From the NCBI GenBank assembly GCA_050949725.1, contig JBMNGH010000003.1, positions 1-64,000 of the forward strand: a stretch of 64,000 nucleotides of DNA, given 5' to 3'. The stretch's first letter is position 1. Each line of letters opens with the position of its first letter. This DNA is from JBMNGH01 sp050949725. GTDB lineage: Bacteria; Bacillota; Thermosediminibacteria; Thermosediminibacterales; Tepidanaerobacteraceae. The notes beneath the pieces were generated by a model, which was not told the DNA's origin, did not search any database, and saw only the letters and a program-made list of their open reading frames with translations. The translations under genes and the position numbers were made by a program. Below are positions 18,663 through 27,188 of this stretch, piece by piece.

Positions 18663-19649
18663 TTACTCGGTTCTCACAAAGGAAATCGCATTTACACGGC
18701 AGTTTTCAGCACAAATTGAACATCCGATGCATTTTTCCTGATCCACAACATGCTTTTGTTTGACTTCACCTGAGATTGCACCAACTGGACATTTCTTTGC
18801 ACACAATGTGCATCCTACACATTTATCATTTATAACTGCTTTTTTAGGCTGCGAAAACGCCGAAGTTATTGCCCTTGTCGGGCATTTTTCTACACACTTC
18901 ATGCAGTTTCTGCATTTTTCATAGTCTATAACCGCAACATTGTCAACAACATGAATAGCATCAAAGGGACATGCCTTTTCACACTGTTTGCATCCTATAC
19001 AACCTATATCACACGATTTGCGGACTTCTTTGCCCTTTAGATTCGATTGACACCGAACATGGACCTCGTTTTTAGCGGGAGTAAGTTTGATAACCGATTT
19101 CGGGCATTCTTTAACACAAATACCACATCCGGTGCACCGCTGTTCATCAATGATCGGCAGGCCGTAATCACCAATTGTTATAGCATTAAATGGGCATACA
19201 GCTGCACAATCCCCAAAGCCTATACATCCGAAAGGGCACATCTTCGGGCCACCGTTGACCATTGAAGCAGCCCGGCATGTCTTTATACCCTGATACTCTG
19301 ATTTCAATTTTGCTTTGTCTATGCTACCTTGGCACATCACTCGTGCAACGGCTTTTTCTTTTGCAGCTGCCGAGGCTCCGACCAATTCTGCAATTTTTTC
19401 AGCATTGGCCTGGCTGCACGCATTACACGAATTTACGGCCGCCTTTCCCTCGACAATAGCCTTTGCAAGACCTGCACACCCTGGAAAGCCGCAGCCACCA
19501 CAGTTTGCTCCCGGAAGTAAATTCAAAACAGCTTCTACTTTTGGATCAGTTTCTACTGCCAGCTTTTTGGATGCTATTGCAAGACCTCCTCCCAATAAGA
19601 GACCTAATCCGCCCATGCTCAATAAAGAAATAAGAACAGTGCTTGTCAT
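18663..19649 (-). CDS. rnfB: Rnf complex electron-transfer subunit RnfB (multi-cluster ferredoxin)
   Basis: RnfB is the entry point for electrons from reduced ferredoxin into the Rnf complex. A single N-terminal membrane helix (residues ~4-27) is followed by the four-cysteine domain CGGCGFPGC (Cys 50, 53, 58, with Cys 75 following). Then six further four-cysteine ferredoxin motifs appear, including CTGCGICVKECP, CIGCKQCEKACP, CRNCMKCVEKCP, CVGCTLCAKKCP and CIGCSICAENC, so about seven [4Fe-4S] clusters in 328 residues. This is more than in proteobacterial RnfB and typical of clostridial forms. It is the last gene of rnfCDGEAB; a promoter for the next operon begins 15 bases after its stop. Confidence 0.95.
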   Translation of the reverse strand: MTSTVLISLLSMGGLGLLLGGGLAIASKKLAVETDPKVEAVLNLLPGANCGGCGFPGCAGLAKAIVEGKAAVNSCNACSQANAEKIAELVGASAAAKEKAVARVMCQGSIDKAKLKSEYQGIKTCRAASMVNGGPKMCPFGCIGFGDCAAVCPFNAITIGDYGLPIIDEQRCTGCGICVKECPKSVIKLTPAKNEVHVRCQSNLKGKEVRKSCDIGCIGCKQCEKACPFDAIHVVDNVAVIDYEKCRNCMKCVEKCPTRAITSAFSQPKKAVINDKCVGCTLCAKKCPVGAISGEVKQKHVVDQEKCIGCSICAENCRVNAISFVRTE

Positions 19650-19669
19650 TTATCTCACCCCAAATCTTT

Positions 19670-20260
19670 TCATCCTAACGGCACAAGACCCGCAAATCCT
19701 AAAAATATCATAGCCAGGAGCCCTGCTGTTATAAAAACTATTGCGGGACCCTTCAATGCTTCCGGCACATCTCCAAATTCCATTTCTTCACGCAGCCCGG
19801 CCATTAAGACGAGTGCGAGCGTGAAGCCGAGTCCGGCTCCGATTCCGAAAGTAATACTTTTAATTAAATTATACTGTTGAGTTGGTATTAATAAAGCAAC
19901 ACCTAGCACTATACAGTTTGTGGTTATCAGCGGAAGAAAAATCCCGAAAGCATTGTAAAGCGCCGGACTGATTTTTAAAACGATCATCTCGACAAGTTGT
20001 ACAAGAGATGCAATTACAAGTATAAACGATACGATTTGCAAAAAAGGAGCAAGCCCAAAGGGTTCAAGTATATATGTCTGTATAAAATAAGCTGCTATTG
20101 CTGTTAATGTCAATACAAAGGTTGTTGCCATACCCATGCCGACGGCAGTTTCGGTTTTGTTTGAAACACCGAGAAATGGACATTGACCTAAAAATCTGGA
20201 GAAAACAAAGTTGTTTACAAATACAGCACCAATAATTATGATAAATATTTCTTTCAGCAT
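19670..20260 (-). CDS. rnfA: Rnf complex membrane subunit RnfA
   Basis: About 196 residues, six membrane helices, with the RnfA/NqrE signature NNFVFSRFLGQCPFLGVSNK near the N-terminus and LITTNCIVLGVALL in the middle; these conserved cysteine-containing helices hold the membrane iron-sulfur cluster in Rnf/Nqr structures. ATG at 20260 follows GAGGTG; an earlier in-frame ATG would add six residues without a site. Lies between rnfE and rnfB. Confidence 0.95.
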   Translation of the reverse strand: MLKEIFIIIIGAVFVNNFVFSRFLGQCPFLGVSNKTETAVGMGMATTFVLTLTAIAAYFIQTYILEPFGLAPFLQIVSFILVIASLVQLVEMIVLKISPALYNAFGIFLPLITTNCIVLGVALLIPTQQYNLIKSITFGIGAGLGFTLALVLMAGLREEMEFGDVPEALKGPAIVFITAGLLAMIFLGFAGLVPLG

Positions 20261-20293
20261 CCACCGACACCTCCCCATGTAATATCATAAATC

Positions 20294-20902
20294 TTAATGG
20301 ATATCCTGCGATGATTTACGGGTAATCAGGTTCATTAACCCTACAAGAATACCCATCACTATAAAAGCTCCGGGAGGCAAAATCATGATTACCCATCTAG
20401 TAGCCTCTTCCCCCACAACGTTTATGCCAAAAACAGTTCCGGAACCTAATATCTCGCGAATAATGCTTATTAACGTAATTGCCCAAGTATAGCCGAGGCC
20501 CATTCCCAAGGCGTCAGCTATAGATCTCGTCAGACCTACCTTTGATGCAAAAGCTTCTGCGCGCGCCAACACAATACAGTTCACAACTATCAGAGGTATG
20601 AATAAACCCATAACTTCATAAAGAGACGGAAAATAAGCCTTCATCGCAAGATCCACAACAGTAGTGAAAGTGGCTATAACAATTATATAACACGGAATCC
20701 TCACCTTAGAAGGTATGATATTCCTCAACAATGAAATCAAAATACTGGAACACGTCAAAACAAAAGTAAGAGCAAGGCCCATAGCTATACCGTTTTGGGC
20801 AGCAGTGGTAACCGCAAGCGCAGAACAGATTCCGATGACCATTCTGAAAATAGGGTTTTCATTCCATAAACCGTTTACAAAGTCCTTTACAAGCTGTAAC
20901 AT
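20294..20902 (-). CDS. rnfE: Rnf complex membrane subunit RnfE
   Basis: 202 residues, six membrane helices, paralogous to RnfA in inverted topology. Shows NENPIFRMVIGICSALAVTT at the N-terminus and FIPLIVVNCIVLARAEAFAS in the middle, with the cysteine of the shared membrane cluster. The ATG abuts the rnfG stop and has GGAGGCGAC upstream. Part of the ion-translocating core. Confidence 0.95.
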   Translation of the reverse strand: MLQLVKDFVNGLWNENPIFRMVIGICSALAVTTAAQNGIAMGLALTFVLTCSSILISLLRNIIPSKVRIPCYIIVIATFTTVVDLAMKAYFPSLYEVMGLFIPLIVVNCIVLARAEAFASKVGLTRSIADALGMGLGYTWAITLISIIREILGSGTVFGINVVGEEATRWVIMILPPGAFIVMGILVGLMNLITRKSSQDIH

Positions 20903-21445
20903 TTAAAAGTCGCCTCCCACGGGATATATTTGTGTCACCTTGTCTAGCCCTGACTTGATGGCATTTGCCACCGCCGTAGGAGAAATTGTAGCACCTGTTA
21001 TTATGTTAATATCTTCTTTTGGTATAAATTTATCGTTTACGGATTTTCCTATAAACTGACCTGTAAAGTCAGGATCATTTATCTTAGCGCCCAATCCGGG
21101 CGTCTCAGACATTGAAAGTATCTGTATCCCAGTCAGTTTGCCCTCATTAGGATCATATCCCACCATTATTTCAATAGGCCCGTTAAATCCCGAACCTGAG
21201 ACCTTAAATGCAATACCTTTTCTGTTTCCCTGGTTGTCCTCACCGATATAAAAAGTCATATCTTCTTTACTCGTCTCAGTAATATTTTCTACCCCGGGTA
21301 TTACGTCAATTACAGATTGCTCTAAGGCTTGCCTTTCTTGCTCCCGAATCTTGGGATTTGTAACTTCATATGAGAAGGCAAGTACTGTTCCTGCCACCAT
21401 TGAAATCACAGCAAGTACAAGGATCATCCTCATATATTGGTTCAT
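20903..21445 (-). CDS. rnfG: Rnf complex flavoprotein subunit RnfG
   Basis: 180 residues: one N-terminal membrane helix (MRMILVLAVISMVAGTVLAF) and an extracytoplasmic FMN-binding domain. The flavinylation motif is near residue 150 (ITGATISPTAVANAI), where FMN is attached covalently to a threonine, a modification made by ApbE; an apbE gene is in this window at 34547. The start overlaps the rnfD stop by four bases. Other landmarks: SMSETPGLGAKINDPDF, conserved in RnfG/NqrC. Confidence 0.95.
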   Translation of the reverse strand: MNQYMRMILVLAVISMVAGTVLAFSYEVTNPKIREQERQALEQSVIDVIPGVENITETSKEDMTFYIGEDNQGNRKGIAFKVSGSGFNGPIEIMVGYDPNEGKLTGIQILSMSETPGLGAKINDPDFTGQFIGKSVNDKFIPKEDINIITGATISPTAVANAIKSGLDKVTQIYPVGGDF

Positions 21446-22419
21446 CGAACCTTCACCTCCCCATATATTCTGGGAACTGTGTATCTATTTATAATAGGTG
21501 TAAAGGCATTCATGAGAAGTATTGAAAAAGAAACGCCCTCAGGATATCCTCCAAAAAACCTTATAAGGACAGTAAAAAACCCGGCACCTATGCCAAAAAT
21601 AATCTTTCCGGTCCTGCTCACAGGTGAAGTCACCATATCTGTTGCCATAAAAAATGCACCGAGCATCAGGCCGCCTGAAAGCAGGTTGAATATTGGATCT
21701 CCGCCGAAAATCAGTGACAAAACCGCCACTGTTCCAAGGTACGTGGCTGGAACCCTCCAGTCGATATACCCTTTAAATAAAAGGTAGAGACCACCTACTA
21801 TAATTAAGACTGCTGAGGTTTCACCAATAGAACCCCCAATATTTCCCAGGAAAAGTTTCATATAATCTGTTGCGATCCCTTGCATTTTCATGATTTGAAG
21901 GGGAGTTGCACACGAAATACTATCAGGAAGAGGGGTTGCACCAGTAACACCCTTGAGAATTGGCATTGTTCTACAAACACCTGGATTAATCCAAGTGGTC
22001 ATTTGCACCGGAAACGAAATCATCAAAAAAACTCTACCTATCAGAGCAGGGTTAAAGGGGTTCATACCCAATCCACCATAGATTTGTTTTCCAAGCGATA
22101 TAGCTACAACTGCCCCAACAGCCGCCATCCACAACGGTATCCCTGGAGGTAAATTAAGTGCGAGCAATATCCCAGTTACTACTGCACTATAATCCATGAC
22201 GGTAACAGGCCGTGTCCTCAGTTTTTGAAATACTGTTTCTGTGAGAACAGCAGCAATAACTGATACGATTGCAACACTTATTATCCTAAATCCAAAAAAA
22301 TAAATTCCTCCGATAAGTGGAAGCATAAGTGCTGCAACCACGTTTAACATAATGTTTTTTACGCTTTCACCTGAATGTATATGAGGAGATGATGTCGTAA
22401 TCAATCTATCATCAACCAC
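21442..22419 (-). CDS. rnfD: Rnf complex membrane flavoprotein subunit RnfD
   Basis: 325 residues with about ten membrane helices. Contains the RnfD/NqrB landmarks GKQIYGGLGMNPFNPALIGR and GVTGATPLPDSISCATPL; one of the threonines in this stretch should carry the covalent FMN. The later segment GGDPIFNLLSGGLMLGAFFM and ATDMVTSP are also conserved. Start is GTG at 22419 behind AGGGAG. It forms the ion channel part with A and E. Followed by rnfG with a four-base overlap. Confidence 0.95.
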   Translation of the reverse strand: MVDDRLITTSSPHIHSGESVKNIMLNVVAALMLPLIGGIYFFGFRIISVAIVSVIAAVLTETVFQKLRTRPVTVMDYSAVVTGILLALNLPPGIPLWMAAVGAVVAISLGKQIYGGLGMNPFNPALIGRVFLMISFPVQMTTWINPGVCRTMPILKGVTGATPLPDSISCATPLQIMKMQGIATDYMKLFLGNIGGSIGETSAVLIIVGGLYLLFKGYIDWRVPATYLGTVAVLSLIFGGDPIFNLLSGGLMLGAFFMATDMVTSPVSRTGKIIFGIGAGFFTVLIRFFGGYPEGVSFSILLMNAFTPIINRYTVPRIYGEVKVR

Positions 22420-22508
22420 TTTGTCTCCCTCCCACGCATAGTTTAGTTATACGTTTGTAAGTTCAAAAATTACTAAATTAACCTTTCAGCTATATAAATT
22501 ATGACATC

Positions 22509-23825
22509 TTACTTCTTTCTAGAAGCAACTATATGGTTTTTTGCGAGTCTTATAAATTGAGTCAGCGGTATATGTGCCGGACATACATAGGTACAACAGC
22601 CGCATTCTATACAATCTAATGCGTGGTATTTCTCCGCCTCGTTCCACATTCCCTTCTCGGAAAACCTGGCTATACTTGTAGGCAATAGGTTAATAGGACA
22701 GGCATCTACACATCTTGCACAGCGGATACACGCAGTCCTCTCCCCAAGCTTTACTTCTGATTTTTGCAAAACGAGTATACCAGAAGTACCTTTGATTACA
22801 GGGACATCCATTACCGACTGTGCTAGGCCCATCATAGGGCCTCCCATTATGACTTTACCCGGATTCCCTTTGAATCCCCCGCACTGTTGTATAATATAAT
22901 TAAAAGGTGTACCTATTTTAACCAATAGATTTTTAGGTTCAGATACCCCTGAACCTGTAATGGTAGTAACCCTTTCGATCAACGGCATTCCAGTCTTTAC
23001 CACATTTGCGATAGCAGCACACGTACCTGCGTTATCAACTATTACCCCAACATCCATCGGCAGGCCGCCTGACGGAACCTCTCTTCCTGTTACGGCATTG
23101 ATCAACTGTTTTTCTCCGCCTTGCGGGTACTTTGTTGCAAGATGAACTACCTCAAGCTCATTTCTACCGTTTACTGCCCCTTTTATAGCTTCAATTGCGT
23201 CAGGTTTATTTTCTTCAATCGCGATATATCCCTTTTTTACACCTGTCGCTTTCATTATTACTTGTAACCCTAATACGACTGATTCAGGGTGTTCGAGCAT
23301 TAGCCTATGGTCTGATGTTAAATATGGTTCACATTCAGCACCATTTACAATAATCGTGTCTATGGCTTTTTCTGGCGGCGGTGACAGTTTGACTTGTGTT
23401 GGAAACCCAGCACCCCCCATGCCTACAATCCCTGCCTCCCTGATGATAGACTTAATTTCATCAGGTGTAAGCTGTTGTAATGCCTTTGGAGGTGTTATAC
23501 CTTCATAAACCTCATCCATACCGTCTGCCTCTATAATGACTGACATCACCATGCCGCCTCCTGGATGGACGTGAGGTTCTACTGCAATTACTTTTCCGGA
23601 AGTACTAGCATGAATCGGCGCTGAGACAAAAGCTTTAGCCTCACCTATCTTTTGACCTTTTTTTACAACATCTCCTGCTTTGACAATAGGATCACATGGT
23701 GCACCAACGTGTTGGCTCATAGGTATGATAACCTTCTGAGGAATTGCTGCGGTTTTTATGTCTTTATGCTTTGTAAAGTCTTTATTGTATGGAGGATGTA
23801 TTCCCCCTCTGAAGGTTTTAAGCAT
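22509..23825 (-). CDS. rnfC: Rnf complex NADH-binding subunit RnfC
   Basis: 438 residues; the peripheral subunit that reduces NAD+. Typical features are FRGGIHPPYNKDFT at the N-terminus, the flavin/NAD-binding site GMGGAGFPTQVKL followed by NGAECEPYLTSDHRLM, and two C-terminal [4Fe-4S] motifs, CIRCARCVDACPINLLP and CIECGCCTYVCPAHIP. ATG follows GGGAGAGGTG. First gene of rnfCDGEAB; a 460-base non-coding region upstream should contain the operon promoter. Confidence 0.96.
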   Translation of the reverse strand: MLKTFRGGIHPPYNKDFTKHKDIKTAAIPQKVIIPMSQHVGAPCDPIVKAGDVVKKGQKIGEAKAFVSAPIHASTSGKVIAVEPHVHPGGGMVMSVIIEADGMDEVYEGITPPKALQQLTPDEIKSIIREAGIVGMGGAGFPTQVKLSPPPEKAIDTIIVNGAECEPYLTSDHRLMLEHPESVVLGLQVIMKATGVKKGYIAIEENKPDAIEAIKGAVNGRNELEVVHLATKYPQGGEKQLINAVTGREVPSGGLPMDVGVIVDNAGTCAAIANVVKTGMPLIERVTTITGSGVSEPKNLLVKIGTPFNYIIQQCGGFKGNPGKVIMGGPMMGLAQSVMDVPVIKGTSGILVLQKSEVKLGERTACIRCARCVDACPINLLPTSIARFSEKGMWNEAEKYHALDCIECGCCTYVCPAHIPLTQFIRLAKNHIVASRKK

Positions 23826-24289
23826 CGTTTCACCTCTCCCACATAAAAGTAAAACCTAACATAAATTCGACATGCTTTTGAAAAAAACCTTTTTAAATTA
23901 TGATTTTTTAATTAAGCTACTTTAACTAACACAAATTGACCAAATTCACCATAAGGGTATTTAATATATTACAAATATATATCTAAGAAAGACATATTTC
24001 AACCATGTTTTTATTCTTACGTAAGTTTATCGTTTATTATTTTTTAGCCTGGGCTTATAATATTTAGCACAGATTCTAAAGTTTAAGCATTTATATCATC
24101 CTAGCTAAACACCTCTTATGAATATTTGTTATGGGCTCAGTTTACAAATGAATACATGATTAGTTTAATTTTTTATCAATATGGGTCTGTATAAATGACA
24201 ATAAGCAACGGAGTCATTTCCGGGGTTATAATCAAGGTTGCACCAAATACCAAACCAATATCACAACCAGAAAGATATATGTTATTACC
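23826..24289. other. Non-coding region between fdhD and rnfC
   Basis: About 460 strongly AT-rich bases. It should hold the rnf promoter and the end of the fdhD transcript, but I see neither a convincing promoter nor a strong terminator hairpin, and no palindrome of the Rex type. No gene was seen. Confidence 0.5.
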
Positions 24290-25057
24290 TCAAGTGATTA
24301 TCATATCTGCATGACTGTAAATATTCATGCGCTGTCCTCTAACAAATCCTATAACAGTAATACCCAATTGGTTTGCAAGATTAATAGCAAGGTCAGTAGG
24401 AGCTGAACGGGATACCAAAATTGACACGCCACATCGAGCTGTTTTTAGTAAAATTTCCGAAGATATCCTTCCACTAATAACAAGAACTTTAGCTTGAGGA
24501 GAAATTTGATTCAAGATCATATAGCCAACAATTTTATCTACCGCATTATGTCGACCAATATCTTCTCTAAAAACCGTAAATTTATTAGTAAAATCACATA
24601 AGAGTGCGCTGTGGACTCCTCCAGTCCCCTTAAACAATTCCGAACTGGTTGAAAGCTCATCAGCCATTTCATATATATATTTATAAGCAACCTTGGTGTC
24701 ATCTAATTCAAGGTTGAAATTTTTTATGTCCATATTTGCCGATACCTTTCCTGAACTGCTGGTTATAATTAGATTACGTCTTTCTTTTAACAGTTGCATA
24801 TTTTTTGCTAGGTTAAAATTTATATCCGAGCCAGTGAGTTCGATTTTTTGGATATCATCCTTGTTTTTGATAAGGCCTTCTCCAAAAAGATAACCTACAG
24901 CAAGTTCATCTAGATTTCTAGGTGTGCAAACTAAAGTAACCAGCTCTTGCTCATTTACGATGATTTTGAGTGGAAATTCGCGTATCACGATATCTTTCTC
25001 TTTAGTGAATTCGTCTCCCTTACCTCGGATTATTTCGACTGTGCTTGTCAGATTCAT
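24290..25057 (-). CDS. fdhD: Formate dehydrogenase accessory sulfurtransferase FdhD, without the usual loop cysteines
   Basis: 255 residues of the FdhD family, which passes sulfur from a cysteine desulfurase to the molybdenum or tungsten cofactor of formate dehydrogenase. Recognised by PRNLDELAVGYLFGEGLI, FREDIGRHNAVDKIVGY, VISGRISSEILLKTARCG and VSRSAPTDLAINLANQLG. In the flexible loop where E. coli FdhD has a CxxC pair (TSSCGVCGK), the sequence here is ITSSSGKVSANM with no cysteine. Other cysteines are elsewhere in the fold. No formate dehydrogenase structural gene is in the window. ATG follows AAAGGTGG. The upstream region carries copy B of the repeated element with a promoter-like TTGCGT-16-TATAAT. 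Confidence 0.9.
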   Translation of the reverse strand: MNLTSTVEIIRGKGDEFTKEKDIVIREFPLKIIVNEQELVTLVCTPRNLDELAVGYLFGEGLIKNKDDIQKIELTGSDINFNLAKNMQLLKERRNLIITSSSGKVSANMDIKNFNLELDDTKVAYKYIYEMADELSTSSELFKGTGGVHSALLCDFTNKFTVFREDIGRHNAVDKIVGYMILNQISPQAKVLVISGRISSEILLKTARCGVSILVSRSAPTDLAINLANQLGITVIGFVRGQRMNIYSHADMIIT

Positions 25058-25270
25058 CTGTGTATTCCACCTTTCTACTCAAGAATCGATCTCTTATTCT
25101 CGCATGTTGATATCTGTAAAAAAACAAGAGCAGCTTCTGTAAATATCTCACACTGCTTGTCGTCTCGTCTATAAGGAATTTTATTTACACCATTCTTTTA
25201 TCTCATATATTGTATTATACAATAAAAGAAGCTTTTCTTCTATAGGTTAATGAATAGCTACTGGGATTCT

Positions 25271-25343
25271 CATTATAAGAACTCCATGCGGCTACGCAAT
25301 CAAGATTGCTACCGGGCCCCGGGAACCTTGATGTTTTACAATA
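25271..25343 (-). repeat. Repeated regulatory element, copy B, upstream of fdhD
   Basis: Minus strand: directly after the hydA terminator comes ACATCAAGGTTCCCGGGG, then the hairpin CAATC-TT-GATTG, then TTGCGT (25299-25294), 16 bases and TATAAT (25277-25272). The layout matches copy A at 42925-42998 including GAGTTCTTATAATG against AAGTTCTTATTATG. It likely contains the fdhD promoter, about 215 bases ahead of the ATG. Confidence 0.55.
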
Positions 25344-25373
25344 AAGACCTCCAGCTTTTTGCTGAAGGTCTTT
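25343..25373 (-). terminator. hydA terminator
   Basis: Thirteen-base arms AAAGACCTCCAGC / GCTGAAGGTCTTT with one mismatch around a five-base loop, flanked by T runs in either direction; about 35 bases after the hydA stop. Confidence 0.8.
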
Positions 25374-25407
25374 AGGGTTTTTTTATAAAAAACTCTTACT
25401 TGCCATT

Positions 25408-27162
25408 TCACTTTACTTCTTCAGAGTACAAGGGTCTCTTAATGTAATGAGTATGCAGAAGTTTATGAGATTTTTCACTTAAAGGTTTATCAAGGTACTC
25501 TTTGTAAAGCATTTGAATGGCCGGGTTTTCATGTGACTTCCTCAGGGGCATATTACGGTCTACTTCATATATTGCTTTGCCCCTTTCTTCACGGTAGTCG
25601 AGCTCAAAGCGCTCCGATGCACTTAATATCGGCTGACCGCCACCACCTACACATCCACCTGGACAACACATTATTTCAATGAAATGGTAGTTGGCTTCCC
25701 CATTCTTTACTCTGTCGAGGACCTTTCTAGCGTTTGCAAGGCCGTGAGCCACTGCTACGTTAACCTTTGTTCCATCAATACCTATAGTGGCTTCTTTTAC
25801 TCCCTCAACACCCCTGACTTCCGTAAAATCAAGATTTTTTAGTTCTTTCTTCGTAACAATTTCATATACTGTCCTCAATGCAGCTTCCATAACGCCACCA
25901 GTTGCACCAAATATTGCCCCTGCACCTGTAGATATGCCCAGTGGTTCATCAAATTCCTCATCAGGCAGTTTACTAAGGTTGATACCAGCCTCCTTCAGCA
26001 TACGTGACAGCTCACGTGTCGTTAAAACAACGTCGACATCCTGATATCCGCTCGCATTCATCTCCGGTCTCTGGCATTCAAATTTCTTGGCCGTACAAGG
26101 CATTATAGAGACAGAGAATATTTTAGATGGATCTATTCCCTCTTTTTCAGCATAATATGTCTTCACCAAGGCTCCGAACATCTGCTGAGGTGACTTACAT
26201 GAAGAGAGATTGTCGAGAAACTCAGGGTAGTAGTGCTCACAGAATTTTATCCATCCGGGGCTACACGATGTTATAAGCGGAAGCTTGCCCCCATTCTTCA
26301 GCCTATCCAAAAATTCGGAACCCTCTTCCATAATTGTAAGATCAGCTGAAAAATCAGTATCAAACACCTTGTCAAAGCCCAATCTTCTCAATGCAGCTGG
26401 CAATTTATCAGTAACAATCTGGCCACGCTTTCCACCAAATTCCTCCCCAAGTGACACCCTTATGGCAGGAGCCGTCTGAACGACCACATGCATTTCTGGA
26501 TCAGCCAGGGCCTCCCATACCTTATCAGTATCGTCCTTTTCCTTTAAAGCACCGACAGGACATGCTAAAATACACTGACCGCAGTTTACACATGACACTT
26601 CTGACAGGCTCATGTCATAAACTGGGGCTATAACTGTATCAAATCCCCTAAGGTTTGGAGATATCACTCCTACTCCCTGCACATTGTGGCATACGCTGAC
26701 ACATCTTCGACATAATATGCATTTTGATGCATCTCTTACTATAGATGGAGAAAAGTCATCATATCGTGGTTTGTGCTTTACCCCGGGGAATCTAATTGAT
26801 TTAATGCCCAACTCCTCTGACAGTTTTTGCAGTTCACAGTTCAAGTTTCTTATACACGTAGGGCATTCAAGGTTATGGTCAGATAGCAAAAGCTCAAGTG
26901 TAACCTTCCTCGATTCCCTAACAGCAGGAGAATTAGTCATAACCTCCATGCCTTCCGATACAGGAAGCGTACAGGATGCCTGAAGCGCTTTTGCTCCTTT
27001 TACTTCGACCACACACATCCGGCATGCACCAATTTCATTTATGTCTTTCAGATAGCAAAGTGTAGGTATTTTTATTCCGGCCTTATGAGCAGCTTCCAAT
27101 ACTGTGTAATCTTTCGGAACTTCAACCTTCTGACCATCAATGGTCAATGTTACCATATCCAT
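25408..27162 (-). CDS. hydA: [FeFe]-hydrogenase catalytic subunit of the HydABC complex
   Basis: HydA makes or uses H2 at the H-cluster and exchanges electrons with HydB and ferredoxin. About 584 residues: N-terminal [2Fe-2S] domain (CYLKDINEIGACRMC), His-Cys cluster region (HNLECPTCIRNLNC), two [4Fe-4S] motifs (CILCRRCVSVCH and CVNCGQCILACP), then the H-domain with motifs TSCSPGW, MPCTAKKFE and MCCPGGCVGGGGQP and the closing helix region RKSHENPAI. In the first motif the second cysteine of the usual TSCCPxW is serine (codon AGC). ATG at 27162 follows GGGAGAGGCG; the longer frame overlapping hydB is rejected. Trimeric bifurcating type is inferred from hydB and hydC alongside. Confidence 0.95.
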   Translation of the reverse strand: MDMVTLTIDGQKVEVPKDYTVLEAAHKAGIKIPTLCYLKDINEIGACRMCVVEVKGAKALQASCTLPVSEGMEVMTNSPAVRESRKVTLELLLSDHNLECPTCIRNLNCELQKLSEELGIKSIRFPGVKHKPRYDDFSPSIVRDASKCILCRRCVSVCHNVQGVGVISPNLRGFDTVIAPVYDMSLSEVSCVNCGQCILACPVGALKEKDDTDKVWEALADPEMHVVVQTAPAIRVSLGEEFGGKRGQIVTDKLPAALRRLGFDKVFDTDFSADLTIMEEGSEFLDRLKNGGKLPLITSCSPGWIKFCEHYYPEFLDNLSSCKSPQQMFGALVKTYYAEKEGIDPSKIFSVSIMPCTAKKFECQRPEMNASGYQDVDVVLTTRELSRMLKEAGINLSKLPDEEFDEPLGISTGAGAIFGATGGVMEAALRTVYEIVTKKELKNLDFTEVRGVEGVKEATIGIDGTKVNVAVAHGLANARKVLDRVKNGEANYHFIEIMCCPGGCVGGGGQPILSASERFELDYREERGKAIYEVDRNMPLRKSHENPAIQMLYKEYLDKPLSEKSHKLLHTHYIKRPLYSEEVK

Positions 27163-27188
27163 AATTTCGCCTCTCCCTTCTTCGATAC

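Noticed and set aside
22150..22450. rnfD start further upstream
   Set aside because: GTG at 22419 has a well-placed AGGGAG and matches the family N-terminus; upstream there is no site.
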